This document shows, one piece after another, positions 46,101 through 55,326 of a DNA stretch of 64,000 bases (position 1 is its first letter; every line of letters begins with the position of its first letter). The notes under the pieces are model-generated. The model made no database searches. It was not told where the DNA came from and saw nothing but the letters and a program-made list of their open reading frames with translations. Source of the DNA: JAKZVK01 sp965261065 (GTDB taxonomy: Bacteria > Acidobacteriota > Terriglobia > Bryobacterales > UBA6623); assembly GCA_965261065.1 (NCBI GenBank), contig OZ253444.1, positions 7,502,001 to 7,566,000 of the forward strand, written 5' to 3'. The position numbers were made by a program, and so were the translations under genes.

Positions 46101-47846
46101 ATGCGAACTTTTCTAGTAGTCCTTAGCCTGGCGATCCTTGTAGGCCTCGCCCAGCCGGCCCTCGGCCTACCGTTGGACCTCTCGATCTCGTTCACCCTGG
46201 ACCACGTCTCTGGGAGCAACACCTGCCTCGATGGGGCTGAGGTCACGCTCTTCGCCACCTTCGCCGACGGTACGGCATATACCGATGACTTTTTCCCTTC
46301 GACGGGTGGTTTCCCGACCGCTGCTTCTGCGAGTCACACCCTGACGATTGAAAATGCGCCGACCATAGCGGCCTGCAATGGAGGGGTGGGGTATGATGGC
46401 ATGTTTACGGAGAACTCGGGTGGACTCAACTACCGAATGGAACCTCCTGGAAGCTTTTTGGATGGGCCATTGGATACCGATAATGATCCCGAGTTTGTAA
46501 TGCCAGATGGGGCGGTATTTACCTCCTTTATTCTCTTGACTAATACCCAAACTCTAACGCCGGCTGTCGGCGACCCCGTGAGTACGGGTAATTTCGGGAG
46601 TGGGATTGATGCCGGCAACAGCTTTTTAGATCTCGACGGTACCGGATACACCGTTGACACTAGTGCCCCTGCTCCGGTGATATCGCCGAGCGGCGGCCCG
46701 ACGGACGGCTCGGGCTCGACGCTTACCGTCACGGGCTCCGGTGACACCACCGGCACGATCATGGGTACAGGGATTTCCTGCACCAGCACCACCGGCGTGG
46801 CATCCGGAGACTGCTCGGAGGACTATGCCGATGGCACCATGGTCACGCTGACGGCCGCGACGGCGACCGGTATGTTTGTCACCTTCTCAGGCGCAACCTG
46901 CACCACCACAAACCCTTGTACCTTCACCATCAACAGCGACGTGACGGTCGATGCCGAATTCAGTCTGCCGCCCCCCACCGGCACGATCAACATCATCAAA
47001 GCCGCCATACCGGCCAACAACAATCCGTTCGGCTTCACCTCGACGATCCCTGGAGGCGCAGCCTTCACGCTGAGGGATCCAAGCGATGCCACGAAGACGT
47101 TCATGAGCGTCGCCGTGGGCAGCTACGACGTGACCGAGACGGTGCCGGCGGGCTGGACGCTGGACGCCATCGGCTGCGTTGGCGACATCGGTGGCTCGGT
47201 CGTCGACTTGCCCAACAAAAAGGTGACAATCGACCTCGATCCAGGCGCGGTCATCACTTGCACGTTCACGAACACGCTCAACGACCCCGTGAACGTGTTG
47301 CAGGACTGCTGGACCACGAACCTCACCCTCGACTCCGATCCGGAACTGGAGCTCTACACCTTTGCCACCACTGATCCCATCGATTTCGTCTGGAAGCACA
47401 AGATCCTGGAGACCTGCAGCGCCTACCTCGCCAGTATCTGGGTTTTCGAGTGCATCGCCGGCAAGCCGCTTCCCGGGCCGATCGTGCAAGTGTTTCACGA
47501 TATCGACCTCGGTCAGCAAGACCCGATGCCGGGAGTTCCCGAGCCGCTGTTTACGTTTACCGCCCCGCCTGGCTCGATCCCCCCGGGGCGTTACGACTGG
47601 GCGATGATCACCGAGTGTGACGACACCAACGGGAGAATAACCGGCTCCCCAGTGCCGGATAACGATATCGATGACTCATGCGGAGTCAACGTCGGCATCC
47701 TTCCCACGTTCCCCGGCTCGGTCATGTTGGGGCCGGAGCCGATGGAGCTTTTCGATGTCGATCCGGGCGGCTCGCCGCCGGGCCGGGGGCCGGGCGAGGA
47801 GGGCACGACCCGGCCCTGGTGCTTCGACGTGACAGGCGTACTGTAG
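46101..47846 (+). CDS. Secreted protein with a SpaA/prealbumin-like repeat
   Basis: ATG 46101 gives 581 residues with a signal peptide (RTFLVVLSLAILVGLAQPAL). Around residues 300-390 it reads TINIIKAAIPANNNPFGFTS, GGAAFTLRDPSDATKTFMSV and GSYDVTETVPAGWTLDAIGC, then AVITCTFTNTL: the pattern of SpaA/prealbumin-like repeats in surface adhesins. Earlier parts are Thr/Ser/Gly-rich with paired cysteines. No membrane anchor, sorting signal or C-terminal secretion domain is visible. Base use in the first 600 bases is more AT-rich than the neighbours. Confidence 0.65.
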   Translation: MRTFLVVLSLAILVGLAQPALGLPLDLSISFTLDHVSGSNTCLDGAEVTLFATFADGTAYTDDFFPSTGGFPTAASASHTLTIENAPTIAACNGGVGYDGMFTENSGGLNYRMEPPGSFLDGPLDTDNDPEFVMPDGAVFTSFILLTNTQTLTPAVGDPVSTGNFGSGIDAGNSFLDLDGTGYTVDTSAPAPVISPSGGPTDGSGSTLTVTGSGDTTGTIMGTGISCTSTTGVASGDCSEDYADGTMVTLTAATATGMFVTFSGATCTTTNPCTFTINSDVTVDAEFSLPPPTGTINIIKAAIPANNNPFGFTSTIPGGAAFTLRDPSDATKTFMSVAVGSYDVTETVPAGWTLDAIGCVGDIGGSVVDLPNKKVTIDLDPGAVITCTFTNTLNDPVNVLQDCWTTNLTLDSDPELELYTFATTDPIDFVWKHKILETCSAYLASIWVFECIAGKPLPGPIVQVFHDIDLGQQDPMPGVPEPLFTFTAPPGSIPPGRYDWAMITECDDTNGRITGSPVPDNDIDDSCGVNVGILPTFPGSVMLGPEPMELFDVDPGGSPPGRGPGEEGTTRPWCFDVTGVL

Positions 47847-48185
47847 GGGCTCCGGGCGGGTCGGCGGCAACCCAGACCGAGCCGCGGGCGTGAGGGGCTG
47901 TAAAGAAAACGCTGGAGGATTGTAGGGGCGGGTCCCCGTGCCCGCCCGACCCCGCCCCGGACATCGCAAGTCATCAGCAAAGCGCGGGCGGGCGCAGGGG
48001 CCCGCCCCTACCATTGCGCCAGCTTCCACGGATGTTGATGGACACCGATTCTTTCACAGCCCCTGAGGGAGCGGTCCGGCACGAACCCTGACACGACTCC
48101 AAAGGCCTCTAGCTCCAGACTTCGTCCTCGCTGGGCATCAACCCTCCGCCCATCCGACCACATCAGACAGCGGGACCGCGAACAC
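47847..48185. other. Intergenic region with large inverted repeat
   Basis: No gene is visible. It separates a rightward gene end from a leftward gene end, so it is a convergent gap. Its main feature is the 90-bp inverted-repeat unit at 47922-48011. Confidence 0.6.
47922..48011. repeat. 90-bp inverted-repeat (MITE-like) unit
   Basis: The left arm begins GTAGGGGCGGGTCCCCGTGC and the right arm, inverted, ends GGGGCCCGCCCCTAC, with GTAG/CTAC at the outermost ends as in the 20-bp dispersed palindromes. Each arm contains its own small hairpin (GGGCGGG/CCCGCCC). It would fold into a long stem. It has no coding capacity. Confidence 0.7.
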
Positions 48186-49808
48186 TTAGGGTCTGCAGGG
48201 GCTGCCGGCTTCGTAGCGGACAAGGTGTTTGCGCAAGCGCACGGCCACCTCGGCTTCGTTCGCTTTGTCGGCGGCGGGGATGAGGCGTCGCTGCATTTTC
48301 GCCGCTTGGTCACACTGGCCCATCTCGGCCAGGGCCAGGGCGACAGTCTCACCGTGGGAGGCGCGGCGGGTGGAGTTGTACACCTTGGCGGCGATGTCCA
48401 ACGCGCGCGGACCGTCGCGTAGGGCCGTGTTGGGACAGGCCGCCAGCAGCCGCGCCAGGGCGTGGGCCGTGCGGCCTCGGGCGGGGAATTTGCGGTGGGC
48501 TTCGTCGAGTAGATCGCGCGCCTGTTGATACCGTTCCCGCATCACCCAAAGCTCGGCGAGAGTGACTAGCGGGGCCTCGTCGTCGGGGAACTTTTCCACC
48601 ACCGCCGGCAGATGCTTCAGGGCTTCTTCGTTCCGTCCGACCTTCAACAGCGCTTTGGCCACCTCACGCAGGGCCTCGGCATCGTTGGGGTTCGTCTGCA
48701 AGACGGCGTCAAAATGCTCGATCGCTTGCTCGTGGGCGCCTCGGCCCATCATCAGCGCGCCGAGGTTGAAGTGGGCGGTGGGGTTCAGTGGGTTGAGGCG
48801 CAGCACTTCTTGGAACTGTTTGGCGGCGGCCTCGGATTGGCCGAGACGTCCGAGCGCCGTGCCGAGGTTGGTGCGGGCGCGTTCGCTGTCGGGCTGGGCG
48901 CGGACCGCCTCGGCGAAGGCGCGCGCTGCCTCGGGGAAGCGGCCGGCGCTGAATGCCAGGCGGCCCTGCAGTAGATGCACCCGCTCACCCTGCAGAAAAT
49001 CCTGCAGCCCATCGACGAGCGGATCGTCAGGACGCACGCCCACCGGGCCTCGCTGCTTGAGGTGGGAGCGGGCTTTGTCGAGATCGCCGGTCCCGCGGTA
49101 AGCCATGGCCAGTGAATAGTGGAGACGGTTCGCCTGCGGGACCTTCTGCAAAGCCGTCTCGAAAAGTCCGGCGGCGTCGGCATAGCGTCGCTCGGCGAGA
49201 GCGACCTCCCCGAGGCCGGCCTGCGCGGCGGGCGAGGCGGGGCCCAAATGCAAGGCTGCTTCAAACTCGCCTCGCGCGTCGCCCGGACGGTCGAGTTGAA
49301 GGTAGGTGTTCCCGAGCCGAACGGCTGTGGCCACGTAGGCCGGGTCGGCCTTTCGAGCCGAGGCGAGGTGCGTGACGGCCTGCTCCAGCTTGCCTTGCTG
49401 TTGGCTCAGCCGTCCTAACAGATGCAGCCAGCGGTGATCGCTAGGGGCCAGCCGCGAGGCGTTCTGGTAGCAGGCCTGTGCCGCGTCGAGCAATTCGTAG
49501 GCCTGATAGAGCTGTCCCAGTGTGCCGTAGGACTCGGCGAGGTCGGCGGCCTTCGCGTTGGGCGCGGCCACGGAGTCGGCGAACGCCGTTTGCAGCTCGC
49601 GGATCTGCTCGGCAACCGAGGCCTCGAGCGTGTCGAGCTGCGGCAGGGGGACCGGCAGGAGGCCGGGTTGCGGGGGAGCCAGTGTCGCCGGCGGTCCGTC
49701 CGGTGTCTGGGGAAGTCCGGCCTGTGTGAACAAGGCAAGGGCGACGACCCCGATCAACGCCTTGCAGAGCGAAGGCAGCAGACTCCTATGGTTAGCAAGT
49801 CGCGTCAT
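48186..49808 (-). CDS. Secreted tetratricopeptide-repeat protein
   Basis: ATG 49808 gives 540 residues: a hydrophobic export segment (LCKALIGVVALALFTQAGLP) and then about a dozen TPR units from residue 100 on, such as ADLAESYGTLGQLYQAYELL, NPTAHFNLGALMMGRGAHEQ and NPNDAEALREVAKALLKVGR. An open frame reaches 49964 but the extra part is not protein-like. TPR proteins hold partners together; the neighbours (ASPIC/UnbV and multihaem-TPR proteins, same strand, small gaps) suggest one periplasmic or surface assembly. The partner is unknown. Confidence 0.85.
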   Translation of the reverse strand: MTRLANHRSLLPSLCKALIGVVALALFTQAGLPQTPDGPPATLAPPQPGLLPVPLPQLDTLEASVAEQIRELQTAFADSVAAPNAKAADLAESYGTLGQLYQAYELLDAAQACYQNASRLAPSDHRWLHLLGRLSQQQGKLEQAVTHLASARKADPAYVATAVRLGNTYLQLDRPGDARGEFEAALHLGPASPAAQAGLGEVALAERRYADAAGLFETALQKVPQANRLHYSLAMAYRGTGDLDKARSHLKQRGPVGVRPDDPLVDGLQDFLQGERVHLLQGRLAFSAGRFPEAARAFAEAVRAQPDSERARTNLGTALGRLGQSEAAAKQFQEVLRLNPLNPTAHFNLGALMMGRGAHEQAIEHFDAVLQTNPNDAEALREVAKALLKVGRNEEALKHLPAVVEKFPDDEAPLVTLAELWVMRERYQQARDLLDEAHRKFPARGRTAHALARLLAACPNTALRDGPRALDIAAKVYNSTRRASHGETVALALAEMGQCDQAAKMQRRLIPAADKANEAEVAVRLRKHLVRYEAGSPCRP

Positions 49809-49860
49809 GCCGGGGCTCGCGCTGTGCCGGGTCGTGGCGCGGGTGCCGCACCTAGCGACC

Positions 49861-51687
49861 CTACCTCGTCCCTTGTTGCAGCGGCCGGTAGCGATCGACG
49901 GGCAAGTCCCGCCACTCCTCGACTCCGCCCTGGGGCCAGTGGACCCGCACGGTAGGGAGGACATCGGTGTCGCCGAGACCGATCAACAGACGAACGTCGT
50001 TGGCCGAGCAGTAGCTTCCACCTGAGTGTACCCTGCGCCACAGGCTATGTCCGTCGTTGGTCACGACCTCGACCCGCGCTTGCAAAGCGTCACGTCCGTT
50101 AGCGTCCAGAAGGCGCAGCCCCAACCAGTGCCGACGACTGCCGACTTCGTTCAACAGCAGCCGCGCGCGCCCGTTGTTATTGCAGACCACGACATCGGTG
50201 TCGCCGTCGTTGTCGACATCTCCGAAGACGGCGCCGCGGCTCACCTCTTCGAGATCCAGGGCCGGGCCTGCTTCGCGGCTGACCTCCTTGAAGGTCCCTG
50301 TACCGGCGTTGTGGAACAGTTGGTTCGGCTGTTGGAGAGGGTACGGCTCGCCCTTGCGTGCCAGCCGTTCCTGCAATCGCACGGCACCGTTGAGCACTGG
50401 CAGGTCGAGTCGGCCATCGTTGTCGTAGTCGAAGAAGCGGGTCCCGAAACCGGTATAGGCAAGGTTGGGCGAGTGGAGCCCGAGCTTGATGGTCAAGTCA
50501 TCGAACAGTCCGTCGCCCTGGTTGACGTAGAGCGTGTTCGATTCGCCGTCGAGGTGGGTCATGAAAAGGTCCTCGTCGCCGTCGCCGTCGAAGTCGGCTG
50601 CATCGACGCCCATACCCGCCTCGGCGCGCCCCATGTAGTTAAGAGCAACGCCGGCCAGCAGCGCCTCGTCGTCGAACCGGCCCCGTCGGTTGTTGATCCA
50701 AAGCTGGTTCGGGTCGCCGTCGTTGGTCACGTAGAGGTCGGTCCAGCCATCGGCGTTGAAATCGACGGCAATGACTCCCAGTCCGGCCCCGAATGCCGCG
50801 TGAAGCCCGGCCGCTTCGGTCACGTCTTCGAAGTGCCCGCCGCCTTGATTACGAAACAGGCGGTCGGGAATAGGGTCGTAGGCGTCGGGTCCGCAGTAGT
50901 CGCGCGCGCTGCTTTTCGAATAGCATTCACGCTTGAGGTCGACCGAAAAGTCAGCATAGTGGGCGACGAACAAGTCGAGCCGCCCGTCACGGTCGTAGTC
51001 AAAGAAGGTGGCGCTCGTGCTCCAGCGTGGATCATCGGTACCCGCGAACTTGGTTACGTCGCTGAACGTACCATCGCCGTTGTTGCGAAGCATCTGGTTG
51101 GGGCCGACGTTCGTGACATAGAGGTCGACCCATCCGTCGTCGTCGAAGTCGGCGGCCGCGACGCCCATGCCGTAGCCGCGCGCGTCGATGCGCGCTTGCC
51201 GGGTCACGTCAGTGAATCGAGGCGAAGGCTTGCCGCCCGGCCCGGCGAGCCCGGGCGCGGCGAGATCGTTGCGGTAGAGGCGGTCTTGGGGTGGACCTTT
51301 TCCTTGCCACGTGAAGCCGGGCGGGTTCGGGCCAGGCGTCAGCTTGGCGCCTTGAACAAGATAAAGGTCGAGGTCGCCATCGTTGTCATAGTCAAATAAT
51401 GCTCCACCCGAGCCGGTAATTTCCGGCAGAAAATACTCGCCGGTGGTTCCGTTGAAATGCACGAAATCGATGCCCGAAGTCTTGGTAACGTCCGTCAGAA
51501 TCGCCTGGGGCCGGGAATCGACAGAGCCGGCCGGGATTGCTTGGGTGGATGCAGGGGCTTGGTCGGACACAAGCTGAGAGCCCCCCGGCTCGCTCGTGTC
51601 GTCTGAACTGGTGGCGCAGGCAAAACAGCCGCAAAGGCCGAGGACCAGAATCATCCGGAATAATGCGTGGCGTCCGGTCCCTCTCAT
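49861..51687 (-). CDS. FG-GAP/VCBS repeat protein with ASPIC/UnbV domain
   Basis: A 608-residue exported protein. The N-terminus ILVLGLCGCFACATSS suggests a lipoprotein. Calcium-binding FG-GAP-type repeats follow (DYDNDGDLDLYLVQGAKL; DFDDDGWVDLYVTNVGPNQM; DFNADGWTDLYVTNDGDPNQ and others), forming a beta propeller. The last 90 residues are the ASPIC/UnbV domain: RHWLGLRLLDANGRDALQAR, then GSYCSANDVRLLIGLGDT and VRVHWPQGGVEEWRDLPVDR. The family is common in Acidobacteriota and Planctomycetota beside TPR and cytochrome genes; its task is unknown. It is intact. Confidence 0.92.
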   Translation of the reverse strand: MRGTGRHALFRMILVLGLCGCFACATSSDDTSEPGGSQLVSDQAPASTQAIPAGSVDSRPQAILTDVTKTSGIDFVHFNGTTGEYFLPEITGSGGALFDYDNDGDLDLYLVQGAKLTPGPNPPGFTWQGKGPPQDRLYRNDLAAPGLAGPGGKPSPRFTDVTRQARIDARGYGMGVAAADFDDDGWVDLYVTNVGPNQMLRNNGDGTFSDVTKFAGTDDPRWSTSATFFDYDRDGRLDLFVAHYADFSVDLKRECYSKSSARDYCGPDAYDPIPDRLFRNQGGGHFEDVTEAAGLHAAFGAGLGVIAVDFNADGWTDLYVTNDGDPNQLWINNRRGRFDDEALLAGVALNYMGRAEAGMGVDAADFDGDGDEDLFMTHLDGESNTLYVNQGDGLFDDLTIKLGLHSPNLAYTGFGTRFFDYDNDGRLDLPVLNGAVRLQERLARKGEPYPLQQPNQLFHNAGTGTFKEVSREAGPALDLEEVSRGAVFGDVDNDGDTDVVVCNNNGRARLLLNEVGSRRHWLGLRLLDANGRDALQARVEVVTNDGHSLWRRVHSGGSYCSANDVRLLIGLGDTDVLPTVRVHWPQGGVEEWRDLPVDRYRPLQQGTR

Positions 51688-51714
51688 GATCTTCCGGCCA
51701 CGAGGACTTGCGAT

Positions 51715-53745
51715 CTAGGGGTTTTGCCTGGTGGAAGCCAGCGCGTCATCCAGGGCCTTGGCGATCGGCGCTAACTGCGAAGCGACCTTGAGACCGTGGC
51801 GGTAATAACGGATGGCTTCGTCGCGATTCCCCTGCTGAATGAGGATCTGCCCGACGCCGACGTACGCGCGCGTGTGGGCGGGCTCGATCTGGAGCGTCCG
51901 GCGATAACTGACAAAAGCCTCGTTGAGGCGGTTGAGCTTGCCGTTGGCGTAGCCGAGGTAGTACCAGGCCAGCGCCATGTTCGAGCGCGCCTTCACCGCG
52001 GTCTCGAAGTGCGTGACCGCCTCGGCGTACTGGTCCTTCCCGATGAGAAGAAGGCCCAGGTTGTAGTTGGCTTCGGGCCGGTTGGGGTCCTGCTGCAAGA
52101 CTTGCCGGAGTTGCTCGTGCGCCTCATCGAGCTCGCGGTCCGCCAGCAGCGCGAGCCCGAGCCACTCCCTGGCCTGCAGGTTGCCGGGATCCCGATCGAG
52201 GATCGTCTTCGCCGTTGCCGCCGCCGCCTCGAATTTACGCTGCTTCAATTGGCCCCGAGCCAGGTCGAGATACGGGTCAACGTGTTTGATCTCGCCGCTT
52301 GAAAGCAGTAGTTCGAGACGCTGGGTTGCGGCGGCGTGAGAACCGTCGGCTGCCCGCAAAACCCCGATGGCGCGGTAGACGAACTGCTCGTTCTCCTTCG
52401 GGACGCTCTTGGGCCACAATAGTTCCACATCCGTAATCTTGGGTCTGGATTCGGTGAGAGGCGCGAGCAGGTCATCCCCACCGGGTTGGCGGCGAATGAG
52501 GTGATCGGTCATCACCGCATGCACGACGTCTTGCGTGCGCTGCTTTGGCATGTGGCAAGTCGTGCAGTCGTTACGCTCGACGGGCGGGTTAGCGGCGGTG
52601 TGTGCGGCGGTGTAACTCTCAGGCTGATGGCACGTCTGGCAGGCCGTGCGATAGTGAGCGGCGCGCTCGTCGGCGGGGACAATGCGATGCGGGTCGTGAC
52701 AGGTGGCGCAAGCGAGCGCGCCTTCGCTCTTTTGAAAGCACTGGCTCTGCTCCAGGCGATACGGGTGATGGTTGATCTCGAAGCGTTGATCGCGGTCCTT
52801 GCCCTCGTCAACCGGGTCCATCTGGACGAGGTAGTCGGCCAGCGGCTCGCCTGGACGGTAGGAATAGTCGTTACGCCCGAACCGCCACACGCCGGATAGC
52901 GCCGCCGAGGGCTGCAAATGGCACTGGTAGCAGACGTCGTTTCGTAAGGTCGGCGCAAGGCGAGCCGGATTGACGATTGACGCCCGCTTCTGCTCTAGGT
53001 CGGCAGCGGGACTGAGCGCCGTCCGAACGTGCTCGGCCGCCGGGCCGTGGCAGCGTTGGCAGCCGATACCCTCGGGCAACTCCTTCGGAAACACAGGAGG
53101 CGTCCCATAGGCGTCACTACCTTCGGCCGTGTTGGGATAGGCGTTGTGGCAGAACATGCATTCCCGGCCCACCCGGCTCCCCACGCCTTCGTGATTCGGC
53201 CGGTCGAAGCCGGGCGTCATGTACCACAGTTTTTCCGCGGTGTAGTAGGAGATCGGGAGCTGATAGAGTTCGCCGGACTCGGTTTGATAGAGGTAGGTCC
53301 GGGCGTGATCACCCGAGCCGAGAATCCAGTCGACCTCCCGCTCGAAGACGTTGTAGGCGTTACCCTCGTCATCGCTCTGGTAGCGGCGGAACCTGTACTT
53401 GCCTTCGTCGAAGGCCATGGCGAAGTGGCGCTTCGAAGGCTTATGCTCTCCGCGCGCTCGGCTGAAATCCTCGATCACCTGATGGCCGGCCGGCCTCAGG
53501 AACGACCGTGCCATTCCGGTTTGGCTATACGCGCCGTAGATCTCGGCGTGGCACATCGCGCAGGCCCGGTCCTCGATGTAGCCGGGCGCGGCACCCGTGG
53601 AAACCGTGTAGCCGAGCTTCGTCACCGGATCAGCCTCCGGCCCGGGAGCCGAAGGTCGGGCCGGATCTTGGCTGTAGAGGTTCGTGGTAACGCTTCCCAC
53701 GAGCACCGCGGTCCACAGCAGAAGTTTCGTTCGCGGGATCACCAA
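51715..53745 (-). CDS. Multihaem cytochrome c with C-terminal TPRs
   Basis: A 676-residue exported protein. After a signal peptide (KLLLWTAVLVGSVTTNLYSQ) it holds seven CxxCH haem sites in order: CAMCH, CMFCH, CQRCH, CYQCH, CATCH, CQTCH and CTTCH, within about residues 60-400. Scattered His residues could serve as distal ligands. From about residue 450 on are TPR units (NRPEANYNLGLLLIGKDQYA; NMALAWYYLGYANGKLNRLN; HTRAYVGVGQILIQQGNRDE). The layout resembles c554-type or doubled-CxxCH cytochromes fused to TPRs. A role in periplasmic electron transfer is likely; substrate and partner are unknown. It is 27 bases upstream of the ASPIC/UnbV gene and probably in one operon. Confidence 0.9.
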   Translation of the reverse strand: MVIPRTKLLLWTAVLVGSVTTNLYSQDPARPSAPGPEADPVTKLGYTVSTGAAPGYIEDRACAMCHAEIYGAYSQTGMARSFLRPAGHQVIEDFSRARGEHKPSKRHFAMAFDEGKYRFRRYQSDDEGNAYNVFEREVDWILGSGDHARTYLYQTESGELYQLPISYYTAEKLWYMTPGFDRPNHEGVGSRVGRECMFCHNAYPNTAEGSDAYGTPPVFPKELPEGIGCQRCHGPAAEHVRTALSPAADLEQKRASIVNPARLAPTLRNDVCYQCHLQPSAALSGVWRFGRNDYSYRPGEPLADYLVQMDPVDEGKDRDQRFEINHHPYRLEQSQCFQKSEGALACATCHDPHRIVPADERAAHYRTACQTCHQPESYTAAHTAANPPVERNDCTTCHMPKQRTQDVVHAVMTDHLIRRQPGGDDLLAPLTESRPKITDVELLWPKSVPKENEQFVYRAIGVLRAADGSHAAATQRLELLLSSGEIKHVDPYLDLARGQLKQRKFEAAAATAKTILDRDPGNLQAREWLGLALLADRELDEAHEQLRQVLQQDPNRPEANYNLGLLLIGKDQYAEAVTHFETAVKARSNMALAWYYLGYANGKLNRLNEAFVSYRRTLQIEPAHTRAYVGVGQILIQQGNRDEAIRYYRHGLKVASQLAPIAKALDDALASTRQNP

Positions 53746-54102
53746 TCCTCCCTACTTTGCTCTAATCTTGCAGACCCGGGCGGCAAACACAAGTTGACAA
53801 AAGGCCCCAGTTTCGGCTCCAGTTCCGCCGAACGGCGATGGTGGGCGCGGCATGGCAGTACAATCCCCCTGTGGGACCCACATCGGGTCGACAACGCAGT
53901 GAAGTACACCTGGGAGCAAGGTGAACCGATGGCGCGCAGCATGAACCCAAACCGTTGGGAAGAATACACGGACAGAGGCCTCTAGTCCCGCGATCGAGGC
54001 ACGGACGGCGGTTCGAGGTGACCGCGGGTTCCCGTCCGTGGCTCGGTTATGGCGGGTTGAACAGCCTCTCTGAAGACCTATGGTTGTCTGGACGATAGAT
54101 AG
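53746..54102. other. Intergenic region between divergent genes
   Basis: No convincing gene. A 29-codon frame (53899-53985, MKYTWEQGEPMARSM...) lacks support. The region must hold promoters for the cytochrome gene (left) and the glycosyltransferase gene (right). A strong hairpin at 54000-54040 lies before the latter. Confidence 0.5.
54000..54040 (+). promoter_or_regulatory. Hairpin upstream of the glycosyltransferase gene
   Basis: CACGGACGG (54000-54008) pairs with CCGTCCGTG (54032-54040), and an inner GCGG...CCGC stem can form in the loop. It lies about 60 bases before the start at 54103. It may be an attenuator, or a terminator for a short upstream transcript. Confidence 0.35.
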
Positions 54103-55326
54103 ATGCCGATTGTGTCGCCTAGCCCTCGATCCTTGTCCGAAAACCGGTCTCATCGCCCGATCCGCGTGCTGAACGTGTTGGGCACGATGAACCGCGGCGG
54201 TGTCGAGACGTGGCTGATGCAGATCCTGCGCCACGTCGACCGCGAGCGGTTTCGGATCGACTTTCTGCTCCATACCGACCGGCATTGCGACTACAGCGAT
54301 GAAATCCGTTCGTTGAGGTCGAGCATCATCCCGTGTCTTCACCCCAGGCGGCCCTGGGGCTACACGCGCAACTTTCGGAGGGCGCTGGGAGAGCACGGGC
54401 CCTATGACATCGTGCACAGCCACGTGGATGCCTATAACGGCTTCGTCATGCGGCTTGCCCATGACGCCGACGTGCCGGTGCGGATCGCCCATAGCCACAG
54501 CAACACCAGCGGCAAGCGCGCCGCGGCGGGGCTTGTTCGGCGCGCGTACCTCGCGTTCACCGGTCACGCCATGCGGCGCTACGCAACGCACCGCCTAGCC
54601 GCGAGCCGCCAGGCGGCCTGGGCGCTGTTTGGGGCCGATTGGGAGAGCCGTCCCTCGCTCGAACTTCTCTATTACGGTTGCGACCTCGCCCCCTTCCGCG
54701 CGCCGGTCGATCGGGCCGTGCTCCGCGAAAGCCTCGGGATCGCGCCGGCTGATACGGTCATCGGGCACGTGGGCCGATTTTGCGAACCCAAGAACCACGG
54801 GTTCTTTGTCGACGTGGCTGCTGAGGTGGCAAGGCAACAGCCGGCGGCCCGCTTTCTCTTGGTCGGCGACGGTCCGCTGCGTCCCGCGATTGAAGAGAAG
54901 GTCTCTCGGCTGGGCCTGGCGGGGCGCTTCGTTTTCGCGGGACTTCGCGCGGACATCGCGCAATTGATGCGCGGGGCAATCGATGTGCTTTTGTTCCCGT
55001 CGCTGTGGGAGGGCTTGCCGATGACGACGATTGAATCGCAAGCCGCCGGCTTGCCCTGTGTTGCCTCGCCGGCCGTGCCGGAGGAGGCGGTCGTGGCGCC
55101 GGGGCTCATTCGCCACGTCGATCTCGCGGAGCCGCCGGCGGTGTGGGCGCGGGTGGTTCTCGATGTGGCGGGCCGGGAGGGGATCTCGCAGCCCGAGGCT
55201 CTCGCTCTGGTCGAGAAAAGCCGATTCAACATTCAGAGCAGCGTGGCTGCTCTGGAGCGAGTTTATCTCGAAACGACCGGATCGAGCCCAGAGAAGGACC
55301 TTCGACTTGCCCGCCAAGCCATCTAG
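54103..55326 (+). CDS. GT4-type glycosyltransferase (GT-B fold)
   Basis: A 407-residue protein. RPIRVLNVLGTMNRGGVETW opens the N-terminal domain (GGVE/T motif), and the second domain has TVIGHVGRFCEPKNHGFFVD, ARFLLVGDGPLRPAIEEKVS and DVLLFPSLWEGLPMTTIESQ, with the E-x7-E motif at about EGLPMTTIE. Family members move a sugar from a nucleotide donor to a growing saccharide at the inner membrane. Donor and acceptor cannot be told from sequence. It overlaps the epimerase gene by 20 bases, so the two are coupled, which points to surface polysaccharide synthesis. Confidence 0.9.
   Translation: MPIVSPSPRSLSENRSHRPIRVLNVLGTMNRGGVETWLMQILRHVDRERFRIDFLLHTDRHCDYSDEIRSLRSSIIPCLHPRRPWGYTRNFRRALGEHGPYDIVHSHVDAYNGFVMRLAHDADVPVRIAHSHSNTSGKRAAAGLVRRAYLAFTGHAMRRYATHRLAASRQAAWALFGADWESRPSLELLYYGCDLAPFRAPVDRAVLRESLGIAPADTVIGHVGRFCEPKNHGFFVDVAAEVARQQPAARFLLVGDGPLRPAIEEKVSRLGLAGRFVFAGLRADIAQLMRGAIDVLLFPSLWEGLPMTTIESQAAGLPCVASPAVPEEAVVAPGLIRHVDLAEPPAVWARVVLDVAGREGISQPEALALVEKSRFNIQSSVAALERVYLETTGSSPEKDLRLARQAI

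Noticed and set aside
53752..54591. A 279-codon minus-strand frame before the glycosyltransferase gene
   Set aside because: Half lies antisense to the glycosyltransferase and the rest has no motif.
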